Assembly: GCF_003994335.1 (NCBI RefSeq)
Contig: NZ_PNQZ01000070.1
Location: forward strand, 62,001 to 126,000
Length of the DNA stretch: 64,000 bases
Direction of reading: 5' to 3'
Source of the DNA: Asaia sp. W19
Lineage (GTDB): Bacteria > Pseudomonadota > Alphaproteobacteria > Acetobacterales > Acetobacteraceae
Part shown: in pieces, positions 53,498-62,118 of the stretch
Position numbering within the stretch: position 1 is the first letter of the stretch
How the letters are laid out: every line of letters begins with the position of its first letter
Program-made: the position numbers and the translations under genes
Notes under the pieces: model-generated
What the model saw: only the letters and a program-made list of their open reading frames with translations
Told to the model about the DNA's origin: nothing
The model's database searches: none

Positions 53498-54418
53498 ATG
53501 GATGACATGATCGAGGCCATCAGGCGGTTCAATCGGTTCTATGTGAGCCATATCGGGGCCATCGACACCCATTTCCTGGGTGAGGATATCAGCATGGCCG
53601 AGGCGCGCGTGCTGTTCGAAATCGCCCGTAACGCGCCGGTACGCGCCGCCAGCTTGCAGGAGATCCTACAGATCGACCGAGGTTATCTGAGCCGCCTTAT
53701 CACACGTCTCAGCCGACGGGCACTCGTTGCGCGAGACGCCACGACACAGGACAGACGCACGCGTCCGGTCAGCCTGACCGATTCTGGCGCCCGTCTTGTC
53801 GCCCAACTCGATCAACGCATGCGGAGTGCCGTCGAAAAGGCGCTCACGGTTCTGGACCCGATGGAGCAGCACGACCTGGTTTCATCCCTGTCGCTCGCCC
53901 ATCGCCTGCTGGCCCCTTCAGCCCCGGCAACGCTCACCCTGCGTGCGCCGCGATCCGGAGAGGTGAGCCTGATCGCGGCCCGCCAATCGGCGCTTTATGC
54001 CGAGAGCCATGGCTGGGGGCATAAGCTGGAATGTCTGATTGCCGAAACCGCCGCACAATTTCTGCGCGAATTCGTACCGGATCGCGAGGCGTGCTGGATT
54101 GCCGATCTGGATGGCGTCATGGCAGGGGCCGTTTTTCTGACCGATGAAGCCGCTCGCGGAAAACCGGGTACGGCGCGGCTGCGCCTGCTCCATGTCGAAC
54201 CCTTCGCCAGAAGGCGCGGCATCGGCGATGCCCTCGTGCAGCAATGTCTGAATTTCGCGCGTGAGAAACAGTATGAACGCGTGGTGCTATGGACCCATAC
54301 CGTGCTGGACACGGCGCGTCGCCTTTATGCCCGCAATGGTTTTGCCTGTGTCGCGACCGCACCTCACGATCTGTTTGGCGTCCCACTGCAAGGAGAGGAC
54401 TGGGAGAGGCATCTCTAA
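53498..54418 (+). CDS. MarR-type regulator fused to GNAT acetyltransferase
   Basis: 306 aa. Residues about 1-140 form a winged-helix MarR domain (ISMAEARVLFEIARNAPVRA, LQEILQIDRGYLSRLITRLSR, wing with RDATTQDRRTRPVSLTDSG). Residues about 150-300 form a GNAT domain with the acetyl-CoA motif RRRGIGDALVQQCL and WTHTVLDTARRLYARNGF. Such fusions occur in many proteobacteria; the acetyltransferase substrate is unknown. It is divergent from the siderophore operon and could sense or modify a related metabolite. Confidence 0.87.
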   Translation: MDDMIEAIRRFNRFYVSHIGAIDTHFLGEDISMAEARVLFEIARNAPVRAASLQEILQIDRGYLSRLITRLSRRALVARDATTQDRRTRPVSLTDSGARLVAQLDQRMRSAVEKALTVLDPMEQHDLVSSLSLAHRLLAPSAPATLTLRAPRSGEVSLIAARQSALYAESHGWGHKLECLIAETAAQFLREFVPDREACWIADLDGVMAGAVFLTDEAARGKPGTARLRLLHVEPFARRRGIGDALVQQCLNFAREKQYERVVLWTHTVLDTARRLYARNGFACVATAPHDLFGVPLQGEDWERHL

Positions 54419-54455
54419 GCCCCTCCCATGAACCGTCTGATCGAGCCCTCTTGAT

Positions 54456-56537
54456 TCAGCCTACCAGACGCGCCGCGTCCCCGTCTTCGGCCAGCAGATG
54501 GACCGAAGGACCTTCATCGAGAATCTCGATGGAGAGCAGAGAGGGGCCGACATCGTCCAGACCACCTTGCAAGGACGCGGCCGGGGCCAGATCCGGCAGA
54601 TAAGCGAGGTCGGTCGTCCAGCGTGATGCAGCCTCGCCCAGCCCATGCCAGCCCGTAAGCTCGTGGCACGTCAGGTGGCTCGTGATCGCGCGCTGCCCCC
54701 TTGTATGGAACACGTTCATCTCACCGATCGAGACGCCAAGCAGACGCCGGTCATCAATGAATGGACCAAAAACCTGCGAGGGAAGCGCCGCGCGCACCCG
54801 CAGATAAGCGCTGGACAGACCCGAAGGCAGGCTGAAAATCACCCGGTTACCCGCCCTGCGCAGCGGATGAATCAGGGTCCCTGCACCCGTCACGAGACAC
54901 GGCGACTGGGCTCGAGTACCGCTGATTTCCGGCAGAGGGGCGCAACCGACGCCCATGATGCCCGCCCGTGCGCGCAAGGCGCGATGGAGCGGTTCCACGA
55001 AGTGGCGCGTCGTATCGACAGGGCGCCCCGCTGGCATCGTTTCGACCCGGGATACGGTCGTGGCGTCGAGATAGGTTTCCGTCATCGTACCGTTAGCCTG
55101 GATCAGGTGATGTCCGGCGCAGACGACGTGATAATAGTCATAGCTTGGCATCTCGGTCTCATAACGGATCGTTCCGCCATTGATGAGCATACGAACCGGC
55201 ACCAAAGCATGATCGAAAACGAAACAATGCTCACCGGTCACCAGCAGATCTTGGAATGGTACGCCCGGTGCAAAGGCATCTGCAAGAATGCGGACAGGAA
55301 AACCGGCGAGATCAGCCGCGTTTTTGTGTCCATGCGCGTGATGTGTATGGCGCGATACCGACAAGATCGGCGCAAGTTGCCGCTCACCGCTATCATAGAT
55401 GGCGATCAGATCGCCTGCACGCAGCGTCTCCACTGCACCATAGCCGTTCACGGTTTCGATCAGGGCACCCGGGAGGAAGCAGGACGGGTCCATACCCCCC
55501 TGAACCGTCACACTGCTTCGTCCGCCTGCGACAGTCGGGTTGATGAGATTTCCGCCCGAAGCAATATAAAGCGAGCCCGCTTCGGTTTGCGTTCCGATAT
55601 GCGCGTCCTGCGCCGTTCCGTCGATCCGGTTAAATATTCCGTTGAGCGAGACGAAATAATCCTCCTGCGACAGGCTGCCAGCCGCGCCAGAAATCGTACC
55701 GCGATAGACGTTGGAGGTCGAAACGCCACCATCACGGATAACCGTGTCAACACCGCTCTCCGTAGTGGAATTACGCATCGACGCCCCGTTACTCACAAAG
55801 ACCTGTCCACTTTGCACAAGGACATGATCAACCGTTGCACCCGACTGGACGTAAAGCGCTCCACCGGTCAGGCACACCCCCCCGGTGGGCTGCAGGAAGG
55901 AGTTGGTGCCACTCTGGTAATAGGTTTGCCCGCCATTCAGGACTGCCGACCAGGTACCCGAAATCATGCGCGTGTATGATGGCGGCGGCGGGGCCGATAG
56001 CGGGACAGATCCATAGCTTGCCCCCAAATCCACAAAAGCTACTGTGGATTCAATCGTCAGGCCCGTCACCTGGGCGCCATCGGAAATGGCGACATAGGAC
56101 CCGCTTCCCATCGTGGCATCCTGCAGGATGGCACCAGAGCCAACATCAAATGAGTCCACCTCGTTCGCATTGATCGTACCGACGCGATTGAACGTGTCGC
56201 TGTAAGAGGCCCCGCCCGCGCTGATATACGCCTCGTAGCGCGTGGTGACATCCGCCCCGCCATTATAGCTGTTGGAAATGCTTTTCCCGCCAGACGCGAT
56301 GGTCACGCCACCGCTGCTCATGATCGAGCCCTGCAGGATGCCGCCCGAGGCAATCGAGATCTGCGTCGACACGGCAGAGATGGCGCTCACAACCGCACCG
56401 CTCGTGACCGTCAGGGTGGCGCCTTTAAACACGACCGCACCCGAATACGAGACGGTCTGGCCATTAACGGTGCTTGTGTAGATGGTCCCCTGACCGCTCA
56501 GAACAGCATACCATGTTCCGCTGAGTGTATAAGCCAT
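54456..56537 (-). CDS. Hint-domain protein with AIDA-like repeat passenger (copy 2)
   Basis: 693 aa, ATG at 56537 after AGGA. Residues 1-345 carry strand-loop-strand repeats like those of autotransporter passengers (SGGVTIASGGKSISNSY, SGAILQDATMGSGSYVAI) and an internal duplication split by SAPPPPSYT at about 181-189. Cys353 in CFLPGALIETVNGYGAVETL starts the Hint_2 domain, VTGEHCFVF supplies the TxxH block (His437), and YYHVVCAGHHLIQANG ends it. The C-terminal domain (about 560-650) carries GPFIDDRRLLGVSIGE, ELTGWHGLGEAASRWT and LAYLPDL, as in copy 1. No signal peptide, no beta-barrel translocator. Function unknown. Confidence 0.75.
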   Translation of the reverse strand: MAYTLSGTWYAVLSGQGTIYTSTVNGQTVSYSGAVVFKGATLTVTSGAVVSAISAVSTQISIASGGILQGSIMSSGGVTIASGGKSISNSYNGGADVTTRYEAYISAGGASYSDTFNRVGTINANEVDSFDVGSGAILQDATMGSGSYVAISDGAQVTGLTIESTVAFVDLGASYGSVPLSAPPPPSYTRMISGTWSAVLNGGQTYYQSGTNSFLQPTGGVCLTGGALYVQSGATVDHVLVQSGQVFVSNGASMRNSTTESGVDTVIRDGGVSTSNVYRGTISGAAGSLSQEDYFVSLNGIFNRIDGTAQDAHIGTQTEAGSLYIASGGNLINPTVAGGRSSVTVQGGMDPSCFLPGALIETVNGYGAVETLRAGDLIAIYDSGERQLAPILSVSRHTHHAHGHKNAADLAGFPVRILADAFAPGVPFQDLLVTGEHCFVFDHALVPVRMLINGGTIRYETEMPSYDYYHVVCAGHHLIQANGTMTETYLDATTVSRVETMPAGRPVDTTRHFVEPLHRALRARAGIMGVGCAPLPEISGTRAQSPCLVTGAGTLIHPLRRAGNRVIFSLPSGLSSAYLRVRAALPSQVFGPFIDDRRLLGVSIGEMNVFHTRGQRAITSHLTCHELTGWHGLGEAASRWTTDLAYLPDLAPAASLQGGLDDVGPSLLSIEILDEGPSVHLLAEDGDAARLVG

Positions 56538-57274
56538 GCAACATCCTGATTATTGTTTTTTATTGATGATATGTTCCATCTTGCAAATACAGTATTTTTT
56601 CGTCAATAAACTTCGCAATCAGTATCATTATAAAATGTTTCCGCCGCCCCCTGGTCTTCGAACGCATTCAGTAAAAAATAAGGGCAGCGCGTTTTTTTGG
56701 GGCGACATGCTTCGCAGAACGCGTTCAGGACAGTGCAGGGAAATAACCGCCGAAATTCGGGCGACAAATGCGGTGACTATTTTCGCAACGAGAAGGCGGC
56801 ACGAGAACGTTTCTGAGTCGTCCCATTGGTAGCAAGTAACAATCCTTGCCAATAACCGAGTACGCCATCAGTACGCCCTACACATGACCTGAGCGCCGTT
56901 CAGCTTATACGCGAACCCGAAGAGTTCGAGATACGGATCATCGTGCGGCTTAGGCCATGACACTCCGCATCATGGCGTTCAGGGCCGGGACAACGGGCCG
57001 CTATTTGCCCATGGGTCAGATCTCGCAAGCCCGGCCTGTTTCGCGATGCACAGGTCAGCCGATACCTCTGTCGAGGGGACGCCTGAACCGAGAATCCTCT
57101 CACACGAGAGCCTCATTTCCGGCTCAGGCAGCTCTCCACGGGGACGACGCACGCCTGGCGGGGAGCCTGAAGAGAGCCAGGCTCTGCAGTAAGCGCCGGA
57201 CGCTCATCCGGTGATGATATCGTTCGAGGCTTATCGGTACGGCCAGTCGCTCCCGTTTCCAAGCGGCAGCGACT
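56538..57274. other. Gene-poor region between Hint copy 2 and DUF1460 gene
   Basis: About 740 bp with no supported gene. The first 120 bp next to the Hint start are AT-rich and probably carry its promoter. Short open frames on both strands (for example 56957-57214) have composition and content unlike proteins and no clear ribosome-binding site. Confidence 0.45.
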
Positions 57275-58138
57275 TCACTCGCCCTCGATCATGCGCAGCA
57301 CCAGAATACCTGGTTTGCCCTGGATATAGCTACCGAGTTCGGTGTCGACCACTTTCCTGTTGGCCTTAAGCGAGGATGCGTTGCGAAAATAGAGCGTGTG
57401 ATCCTTCCAGATGGCAAGCCCGGTATGGGTGACATCCAGCCCATCCAGGGCAGTGTAGATACCAATTACATCGCCCGTATGGATCTTCGCAGCCACTTCA
57501 GGCGTGAGAGCCTCTGGCGGCAGGTAGGCGATATCGCGTGCATGGGGAGACAGCCCCCTTATATACACACCGCCATCCTTGCGCTGATTGAGGATCTTAT
57601 GTGTGACGCGCACCCCGGAAGACAGGTCGGATGTGATATCGCGCGCGTTATTCGGGGCATAGGCGACCCAATCCGTCAGGAAGTGACGCCGATCCAGATA
57701 GGCGACATGCCCACCCCGATAGCGTGTTCCCACGAGTGCCTCGAGAAATCCCCGTCGATCATGGCCAAGAGCCAGAGCACGCACCTGATCGATGAAGGTG
57801 TAGCAATCGACGCCCTCGAAGCGGACCACGAGTTTCTCCGGTGTGTCTGCGCTACCGATCAGCGTATCAGCCTGATAGGGGGTCCCCAGAAACCGGGCCG
57901 ATATCTGGTCAAGCCGTTTGGTGAAGTCGTGAACCGGCGCCATCTCCTGCTCGATCCGATCAACACGCGCCTGATCGGCAGGAGAGAAAACGCGCTCTGC
58001 TGGCAGAGTAAAACCGATGCTGGCAGCTGACACCTGGCCGGGCGCTGCCATGACGGGAGCAGCGCCTGCCCCCAACCCTGCGAGCAGCAGCGCGCCGATT
58101 CCGAGAGTGCCCCAAGGGGCGACGCGACGCTTTTCCAT
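57275..58138 (-). CDS. DUF1460 family exported protein (NlpC/P60-like)
   Basis: 287 aa. Signal-like N-terminus GTLGIGALLLAGLGAGAAPVMAAP. The motif ISARFLGTPYQADTLIG, then FEGVDCYTFIDQVRAL with Cys112, and HTGLAIWKDHTLYFRNASS, are the DUF1460 pattern of predicted cysteine peptidases/amidases that may act on peptidoglycan. Catalytic His would be the one in HTGLAI. It is the last gene before the sugar cluster on the same strand, 70 bp from the MFS gene stop, and could be transcribed after it. Substrate unproven. Confidence 0.8.
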   Translation of the reverse strand: MEKRRVAPWGTLGIGALLLAGLGAGAAPVMAAPGQVSAASIGFTLPAERVFSPADQARVDRIEQEMAPVHDFTKRLDQISARFLGTPYQADTLIGSADTPEKLVVRFEGVDCYTFIDQVRALALGHDRRGFLEALVGTRYRGGHVAYLDRRHFLTDWVAYAPNNARDITSDLSSGVRVTHKILNQRKDGGVYIRGLSPHARDIAYLPPEALTPEVAAKIHTGDVIGIYTALDGLDVTHTGLAIWKDHTLYFRNASSLKANRKVVDTELGSYIQGKPGILVLRMIEGE

Positions 58139-58208
58139 CTTTCTCTCCCATTCACATCAATCGGGAGAGAGTAGAATTTCTGCGCCGCGAGGAAAACCGG
58201 CCTGGCAC

Positions 58209-59732
58209 TCAACTCTGCAGCGCGGTTTCCCGATCCTGGTGCGTGCGGGTCTGACGCGCGCTCATCTTGCGTATGGCGCGCGGCGTGAAGCTGCCAGCCC
58301 GGAGATTCCCTTCGATATCCTCAAGCGACAATCCTGCCGTTTCAGGCACGTAGCGATACACAAATAGAAAGGAGAGGAGATTGATTCCCGCATAGATCCA
58401 CATGGTCGGCCCGATCCCCGCTGCCTGAACCAGGGTAAGCGCGGTGCCCGTTACCAGCAGATTGCTTCCCCAGAGCATAGCTGCGTGCAGCGCCGTGGCC
58501 ATGCCACGCATACCCAGAGGGAAAAGCTCAGCGCCCAGCAGCCAGCCACAGATCTGGATACCGCCTGAATTGAACATCATGAACAGCAGCAGGAAAGCGA
58601 CCGTCGCAAGCGCGCCTACCCCCTGATGGCTACCGGACATGAAGCTCAGCCCGAGCCCGATCAGGCTGAGAACGGAGCCGGGGATCATGATCAGCATCAG
58701 GCGTCGGCGACCGATACGATCCACCAGAAAACACCCGGCCAGCGTGACGACCGCATATACCAGCGCTACCCCCACACTGGCCAGAAGGGCGGCATTCTTG
58801 CCAAAGCCCGCATCGGACAGGAAGGTAGGAGAGTAGTAGATCATCATTTCCAGGCCGCCGCACTGGGTGAAAAAGGCTACGCCAAGCGCCGCCACCAGAG
58901 CCGGACGTGCCCAGGGCTGCCGGATGCCCGCCCAGCCGGAATCCGCCTTGTCTGTCGATTGCCTGATCCGGTCGATCTGGGTCAGTTCCTGGTGAATATC
59001 GAGCCGCGTGCGCCGCACACGCTCAAGAATGCGGGCTGCCGCCACAAGACCGCGTTTCTCGGCCACCCAACGCGGGCTCGCAGGCATGAACAGCATGATG
59101 ACGAAAACAAGACCGGCAGGCACCGCTGCCACGCTGACCATGCGCCGCCACGACCAGACATCGTGATAATAATACCCGACGATATTGGCCAGGACGATAC
59201 CAATACCGATCGCCACGTTGAACGTCGTCACCAGCGTGCCGCGATAACGACTGGGCGAGAGTTCCGAGATATACATCGGCACGACCTGGGTCGATCCGCC
59301 CACAGCGATACCAAGTAGGAAACGCGCGGCAATCAGGCTGCCCACGCTTGGCGCAACCGAACAGAGAATGGCTCCAGTCGCGAACAGGAACAAGACGATC
59401 AGCACGGTCTTCTTGCGCCCGAACCGCTCGGAAGCCCAGCTGGTCATCAACGCCCCGGCAACCGCACCGGCCAGAATGGAGGCGGTCACGATTTCCTGCT
59501 GGGTATGGGACAAACCGAATTCGCGCGTCATGAGCAAAAGGGCGCCGGAAATCACCCCCGTATCATAGCCGTATAACCCGCCGCAAACCGCCGCCGCGAA
59601 GGACGCCATGGCGAGTATCAGCCACGAATGCCGCATGGGGGAAGCTTCGGCCACAATCGTCTCGATGGACTCCTGTGCTCCCCTCGGTGCCCCTCCGTTC
59701 TGACGGATGGCGGAGTGCTCACGTTCATTCAT
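58209..59732 (-). CDS. Sugar-porter family MFS transporter
   Basis: 507 aa with 12 helices. Sugar-porter signatures are GYDTGVISGALL (helix 1), ERFGRKKT after helix 2, RFLLGIAVGG, the PASPRWVAEKRG loop 6 motif and YVPETAGLSLEDIE at the end. It probably imports a sugar or polyol by proton symport. It is the last gene of the polyol cluster, after an SDR dehydrogenase but separated from it by 325 bp that holds a hairpin. Substrate inferred from context as galactitol, tagatose or sorbitol. Confidence 0.88.
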   Translation of the reverse strand: MNEREHSAIRQNGGAPRGAQESIETIVAEASPMRHSWLILAMASFAAAVCGGLYGYDTGVISGALLLMTREFGLSHTQQEIVTASILAGAVAGALMTSWASERFGRKKTVLIVLFLFATGAILCSVAPSVGSLIAARFLLGIAVGGSTQVVPMYISELSPSRYRGTLVTTFNVAIGIGIVLANIVGYYYHDVWSWRRMVSVAAVPAGLVFVIMLFMPASPRWVAEKRGLVAAARILERVRRTRLDIHQELTQIDRIRQSTDKADSGWAGIRQPWARPALVAALGVAFFTQCGGLEMMIYYSPTFLSDAGFGKNAALLASVGVALVYAVVTLAGCFLVDRIGRRRLMLIMIPGSVLSLIGLGLSFMSGSHQGVGALATVAFLLLFMMFNSGGIQICGWLLGAELFPLGMRGMATALHAAMLWGSNLLVTGTALTLVQAAGIGPTMWIYAGINLLSFLFVYRYVPETAGLSLEDIEGNLRAGSFTPRAIRKMSARQTRTHQDRETALQS

Positions 59733-60057
59733 GTTTTTCCCCTTCTTCAGGCAAGGCGGGATCGGCGACGCCCCGGTGGGAACCCGGTGGCGAAGGCGCA
59801 GGACGGCCCTCTCCGCCCTGTGATGCGGCGGAAAAGACGGCGTTTCGATTTATGAGGCGCGAGGGCGGGCAGTCAGCATCTCCCCGCCCCTGTCAGGGCG
59901 ATCCCGTCAACGAAGCCGGAACGAGATCCTGAACGCCCGCGCATGGCGGCGCTGTCACGGAGGCCTCTTCATTCAGGCGCTCCGATGAGGGAAGTTCGAA
60001 AGCGCCTCCGATCGAACAGGCGCTTTCTTGACCCCCTGATGCGCTGGGCCCTGAGGC
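59733..60057. other. Intergenic region between MFS transporter and SDR gene
   Basis: 325 bp without a supported gene. It includes the 10-bp-arm hairpin at 59998-60027. The MFS gene may have its own promoter here, or read-through may pass the hairpin. Confidence 0.45.
59998..60027 (-). terminator. Hairpin downstream of SDR gene
   Basis: GAAAGCGCCT and AGGCGCTTTC form a perfect 10-bp stem with a 10-nt loop, 30 bp after the SDR stop (read on the minus strand). No long T tract follows, so it may be partial: full for the upper operon, weaker for the MFS gene. Confidence 0.5.
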
Positions 60058-60840
60058 TCAGCTCATCCAGTTACCGCCATCGATGTTGTAGGTTTGCGAG
60101 ACGATGTAATCCGCATCCTTCGAGGCGAGGAAGACGGCCAGACCGCCGATTTCATCAGGGCGGGCCATGCGCCCGAAGGGCACGGAGGCACCGACGATAC
60201 GCTTCTTTTCACCCAGAGGCAGATTCTCGTACTGCGCGAAGCGACGATCCACATCGTCCCAATGCTCATTATCGACCACGCCGGGCGCGATGGCATTGAC
60301 GTTGATGCCGTGTTTGATCAGATCGAGACCGGTGCTCTGGGTGAGAGAAATTACCGCAGCCTTGGAGGCGCAATAGATACCAACCAATGGCTCGCCACGG
60401 CGTCCTGCCTGCGAGGCGAAATTGATGATCTTGCCACCTTGGCCTTGGGCAATCATCTGACGCGCCACGGCCTGAAGAGTGAACAGCAGCCCCTCGACAT
60501 TGACGGCAAACACGCGGTGATAGCTCTCACGCGTGATCTCGACCGTAGGGGCCAGATCGAACAGCCCGGCATTATTGACCAGAATATCGATCTGCCCATA
60601 GCGCGTGATGATTGCAGCCAGGGCCGCGTCGATGGAGGCCTGCTGCGTCACATCGAGCTTTACGCCCATATGCGCCTCACCGAGGGAAGCTGCCGCGCTG
60701 GTGGCGCCAGCCTCGTTCAGATCGCCGATCACGACCTTGGCGCCTTCCTGCGCATAGCGCTCGGCAATGGCGCGCCCGATACCGCGCGCGGCACCGGTGA
60801 TCAGGGCAACACGGTTCTGCAGAGGTTTATTGGTGCTCAT
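60058..60840 (-). CDS. smoS: SmoS-like polyol dehydrogenase (SDR; sorbitol/galactitol 2-dehydrogenase)
   Basis: 260 aa. SDR motifs TGAARGIGRA, NNAGLFDLAPTVEITRESY, and the catalytic YCASK are present. Stretches such as AGRRGEPLVGIYCASKAAVISLTQ, then KHGINVNAIAPGVVDNEHWD, and the C-terminal YNIDGGNWMS match SmoS of Rhodobacter as I recall it. That enzyme oxidises sorbitol to fructose and galactitol to tagatose with NAD. Here the neighbours (tagatose-type kinase and PF08013 protein) favour galactitol to tagatose. ATG at 60840. It is 28 bp after the PF08013 gene. Confidence 0.88.
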   Translation of the reverse strand: MSTNKPLQNRVALITGAARGIGRAIAERYAQEGAKVVIGDLNEAGATSAAASLGEAHMGVKLDVTQQASIDAALAAIITRYGQIDILVNNAGLFDLAPTVEITRESYHRVFAVNVEGLLFTLQAVARQMIAQGQGGKIINFASQAGRRGEPLVGIYCASKAAVISLTQSTGLDLIKHGINVNAIAPGVVDNEHWDDVDRRFAQYENLPLGEKKRIVGASVPFGRMARPDEIGGLAVFLASKDADYIVSQTYNIDGGNWMS

Positions 60841-60867
60841 CTGTTATGTATCCCGTTGCCGTGAGGG

Positions 60868-62118
60868 TCACAGCGTTTCATAGCGATCCAGGACATCCCG
60901 GACCGACTGCAGCAGAAGGGTTTTCGGATCGGCGGCCAGCGCGCCTGATTTGACCCGCTCGAACAGGCGCGGGAGGTACTGGCTGATCATCGTCTCGGGC
61001 AAGGCAACCCCGTCCAGAGACTGCATGAGCGCCGTGACGGCCTTTTCGGCCTCAGCCACGGGCCAGTAATAGCGAATGCGATCGCTATAGCTGAAATGGC
61101 GCAGGATACGCTGCGTACGCAGGTCGCCCGGATAATGACTCTGCCAGTTCCCGGGCGATTGCAGCATGACCTGTTCCATCACCGCGACCAGAGAGACAGA
61201 TTCGGGTTCAAGAAAACAGCGTATCGCATCGAGCCCATACAGAGCCTCGCGCAGAGCAAAACTCAGTTCAGGCCCGACCTTGAGGATACGAAACCCATCC
61301 CGGCGCAACTGGGCAAGGGCCTCTCCCGGCTGGTAGTCGGTCGAATGCGCCTCAAAGACCAGTCCCGGCAGGTCGCCCAGCGTCGCAACCAGCGCACGTG
61401 CAGCCTGAGGCGCATAGACCGCCACATCCTCGTGGCCAAACTCGACACCGGGCTGGACCACAATCCCGATGACCCGTGACCAGGCATCGGGCAACGCAGC
61501 CCTGAACGCCTTTTCATGCACATGATAGGTGGCGCGCACGGCATCGGGTGTGGTGGGCAGGACATGATCCAGTGCCTCGGTTGCGCCACCGGGTGTCGGG
61601 ATCTCGGTACCGATCACATAAACGGCCTGACCCGGCGCCACGCTTTCGGCCCTTCGCGCCAAGGTCACTGCACGCTCGGCCACGATGGGATCAGAAAGAT
61701 GAGCAGGCTCGCCCTTGCACCCCATGCTGGCGTCCAGATGCAACTTCACGAAGCCTGCTTCGGCGAAGGCCGCGATCATGTCCGAGGCTTTCTGCATGGC
61801 CTCATCGGCCGGGAACGATTTCCAGGGATTGGGGCCGAGATGATCGCCCCCCAGAATGATCCGTGCGCGATCGAATCCGACACGGTCGGCAATGGCGAAC
61901 ACGTAGTCGCGGAAATCGGCCGGGGTCATACCCGTATAGCCACCCTCCTGATTGACCTGATTGCAGGTCGCCTCGATCAGAACGGGTTGCTGGCGCGCAG
62001 CCCCGTGGAGCAAGGCCGCCTCGATCACCAGAGGGTGAGCCGAACAGACCGAAATCAGAGCTTCCGTTCCGCCCTTGTCATGGCGCACGCGCAGGGATGT
62101 GAGAAATTCGGATGTCAT
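60868..62118 (-). CDS. PF08013 protein: probable D-tagatose 6-phosphate 4-epimerase (GatZ/KbaZ-like)
   Basis: 416 aa, starting at the ATG that overlaps the kinase stop by 4 bp. Sequence hallmarks are ISVCSAHPLVIEAALLH, QPVLIEATCNQVNQEGGYTGM, LGGDHLGPNPW and HLDASMGCKGEPAHL, then FEAHSTDYQ and KVGPELSFALREALYGL, all typical of the GatZ/KbaZ family. GatZ/KbaZ are non-catalytic aldolase partners, but stand-alone members in Agrobacterium were shown to epimerise tagatose 6-phosphate to fructose 6-phosphate. No GatY/KbaY aldolase is in this window, favouring the epimerase role. Flanked by kinase and dehydrogenase genes. Confidence 0.82.
   Translation of the reverse strand: MTSEFLTSLRVRHDKGGTEALISVCSAHPLVIEAALLHGAARQQPVLIEATCNQVNQEGGYTGMTPADFRDYVFAIADRVGFDRARIILGGDHLGPNPWKSFPADEAMQKASDMIAAFAEAGFVKLHLDASMGCKGEPAHLSDPIVAERAVTLARRAESVAPGQAVYVIGTEIPTPGGATEALDHVLPTTPDAVRATYHVHEKAFRAALPDAWSRVIGIVVQPGVEFGHEDVAVYAPQAARALVATLGDLPGLVFEAHSTDYQPGEALAQLRRDGFRILKVGPELSFALREALYGLDAIRCFLEPESVSLVAVMEQVMLQSPGNWQSHYPGDLRTQRILRHFSYSDRIRYYWPVAEAEKAVTALMQSLDGVALPETMISQYLPRLFERVKSGALAADPKTLLLQSVRDVLDRYETL

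Noticed and set aside
56900-57214. Open frames in the gap before the DUF1460 gene
   Set aside because: Short, Arg-rich, no family features and no ribosome-binding site of note.
60868-62118. GatZ/KbaZ as a mere aldolase subunit
   Set aside because: No GatY/KbaY partner is in the window and the kinase-dehydrogenase context fits the stand-alone epimerase role better. It remains open if the partner lies elsewhere.
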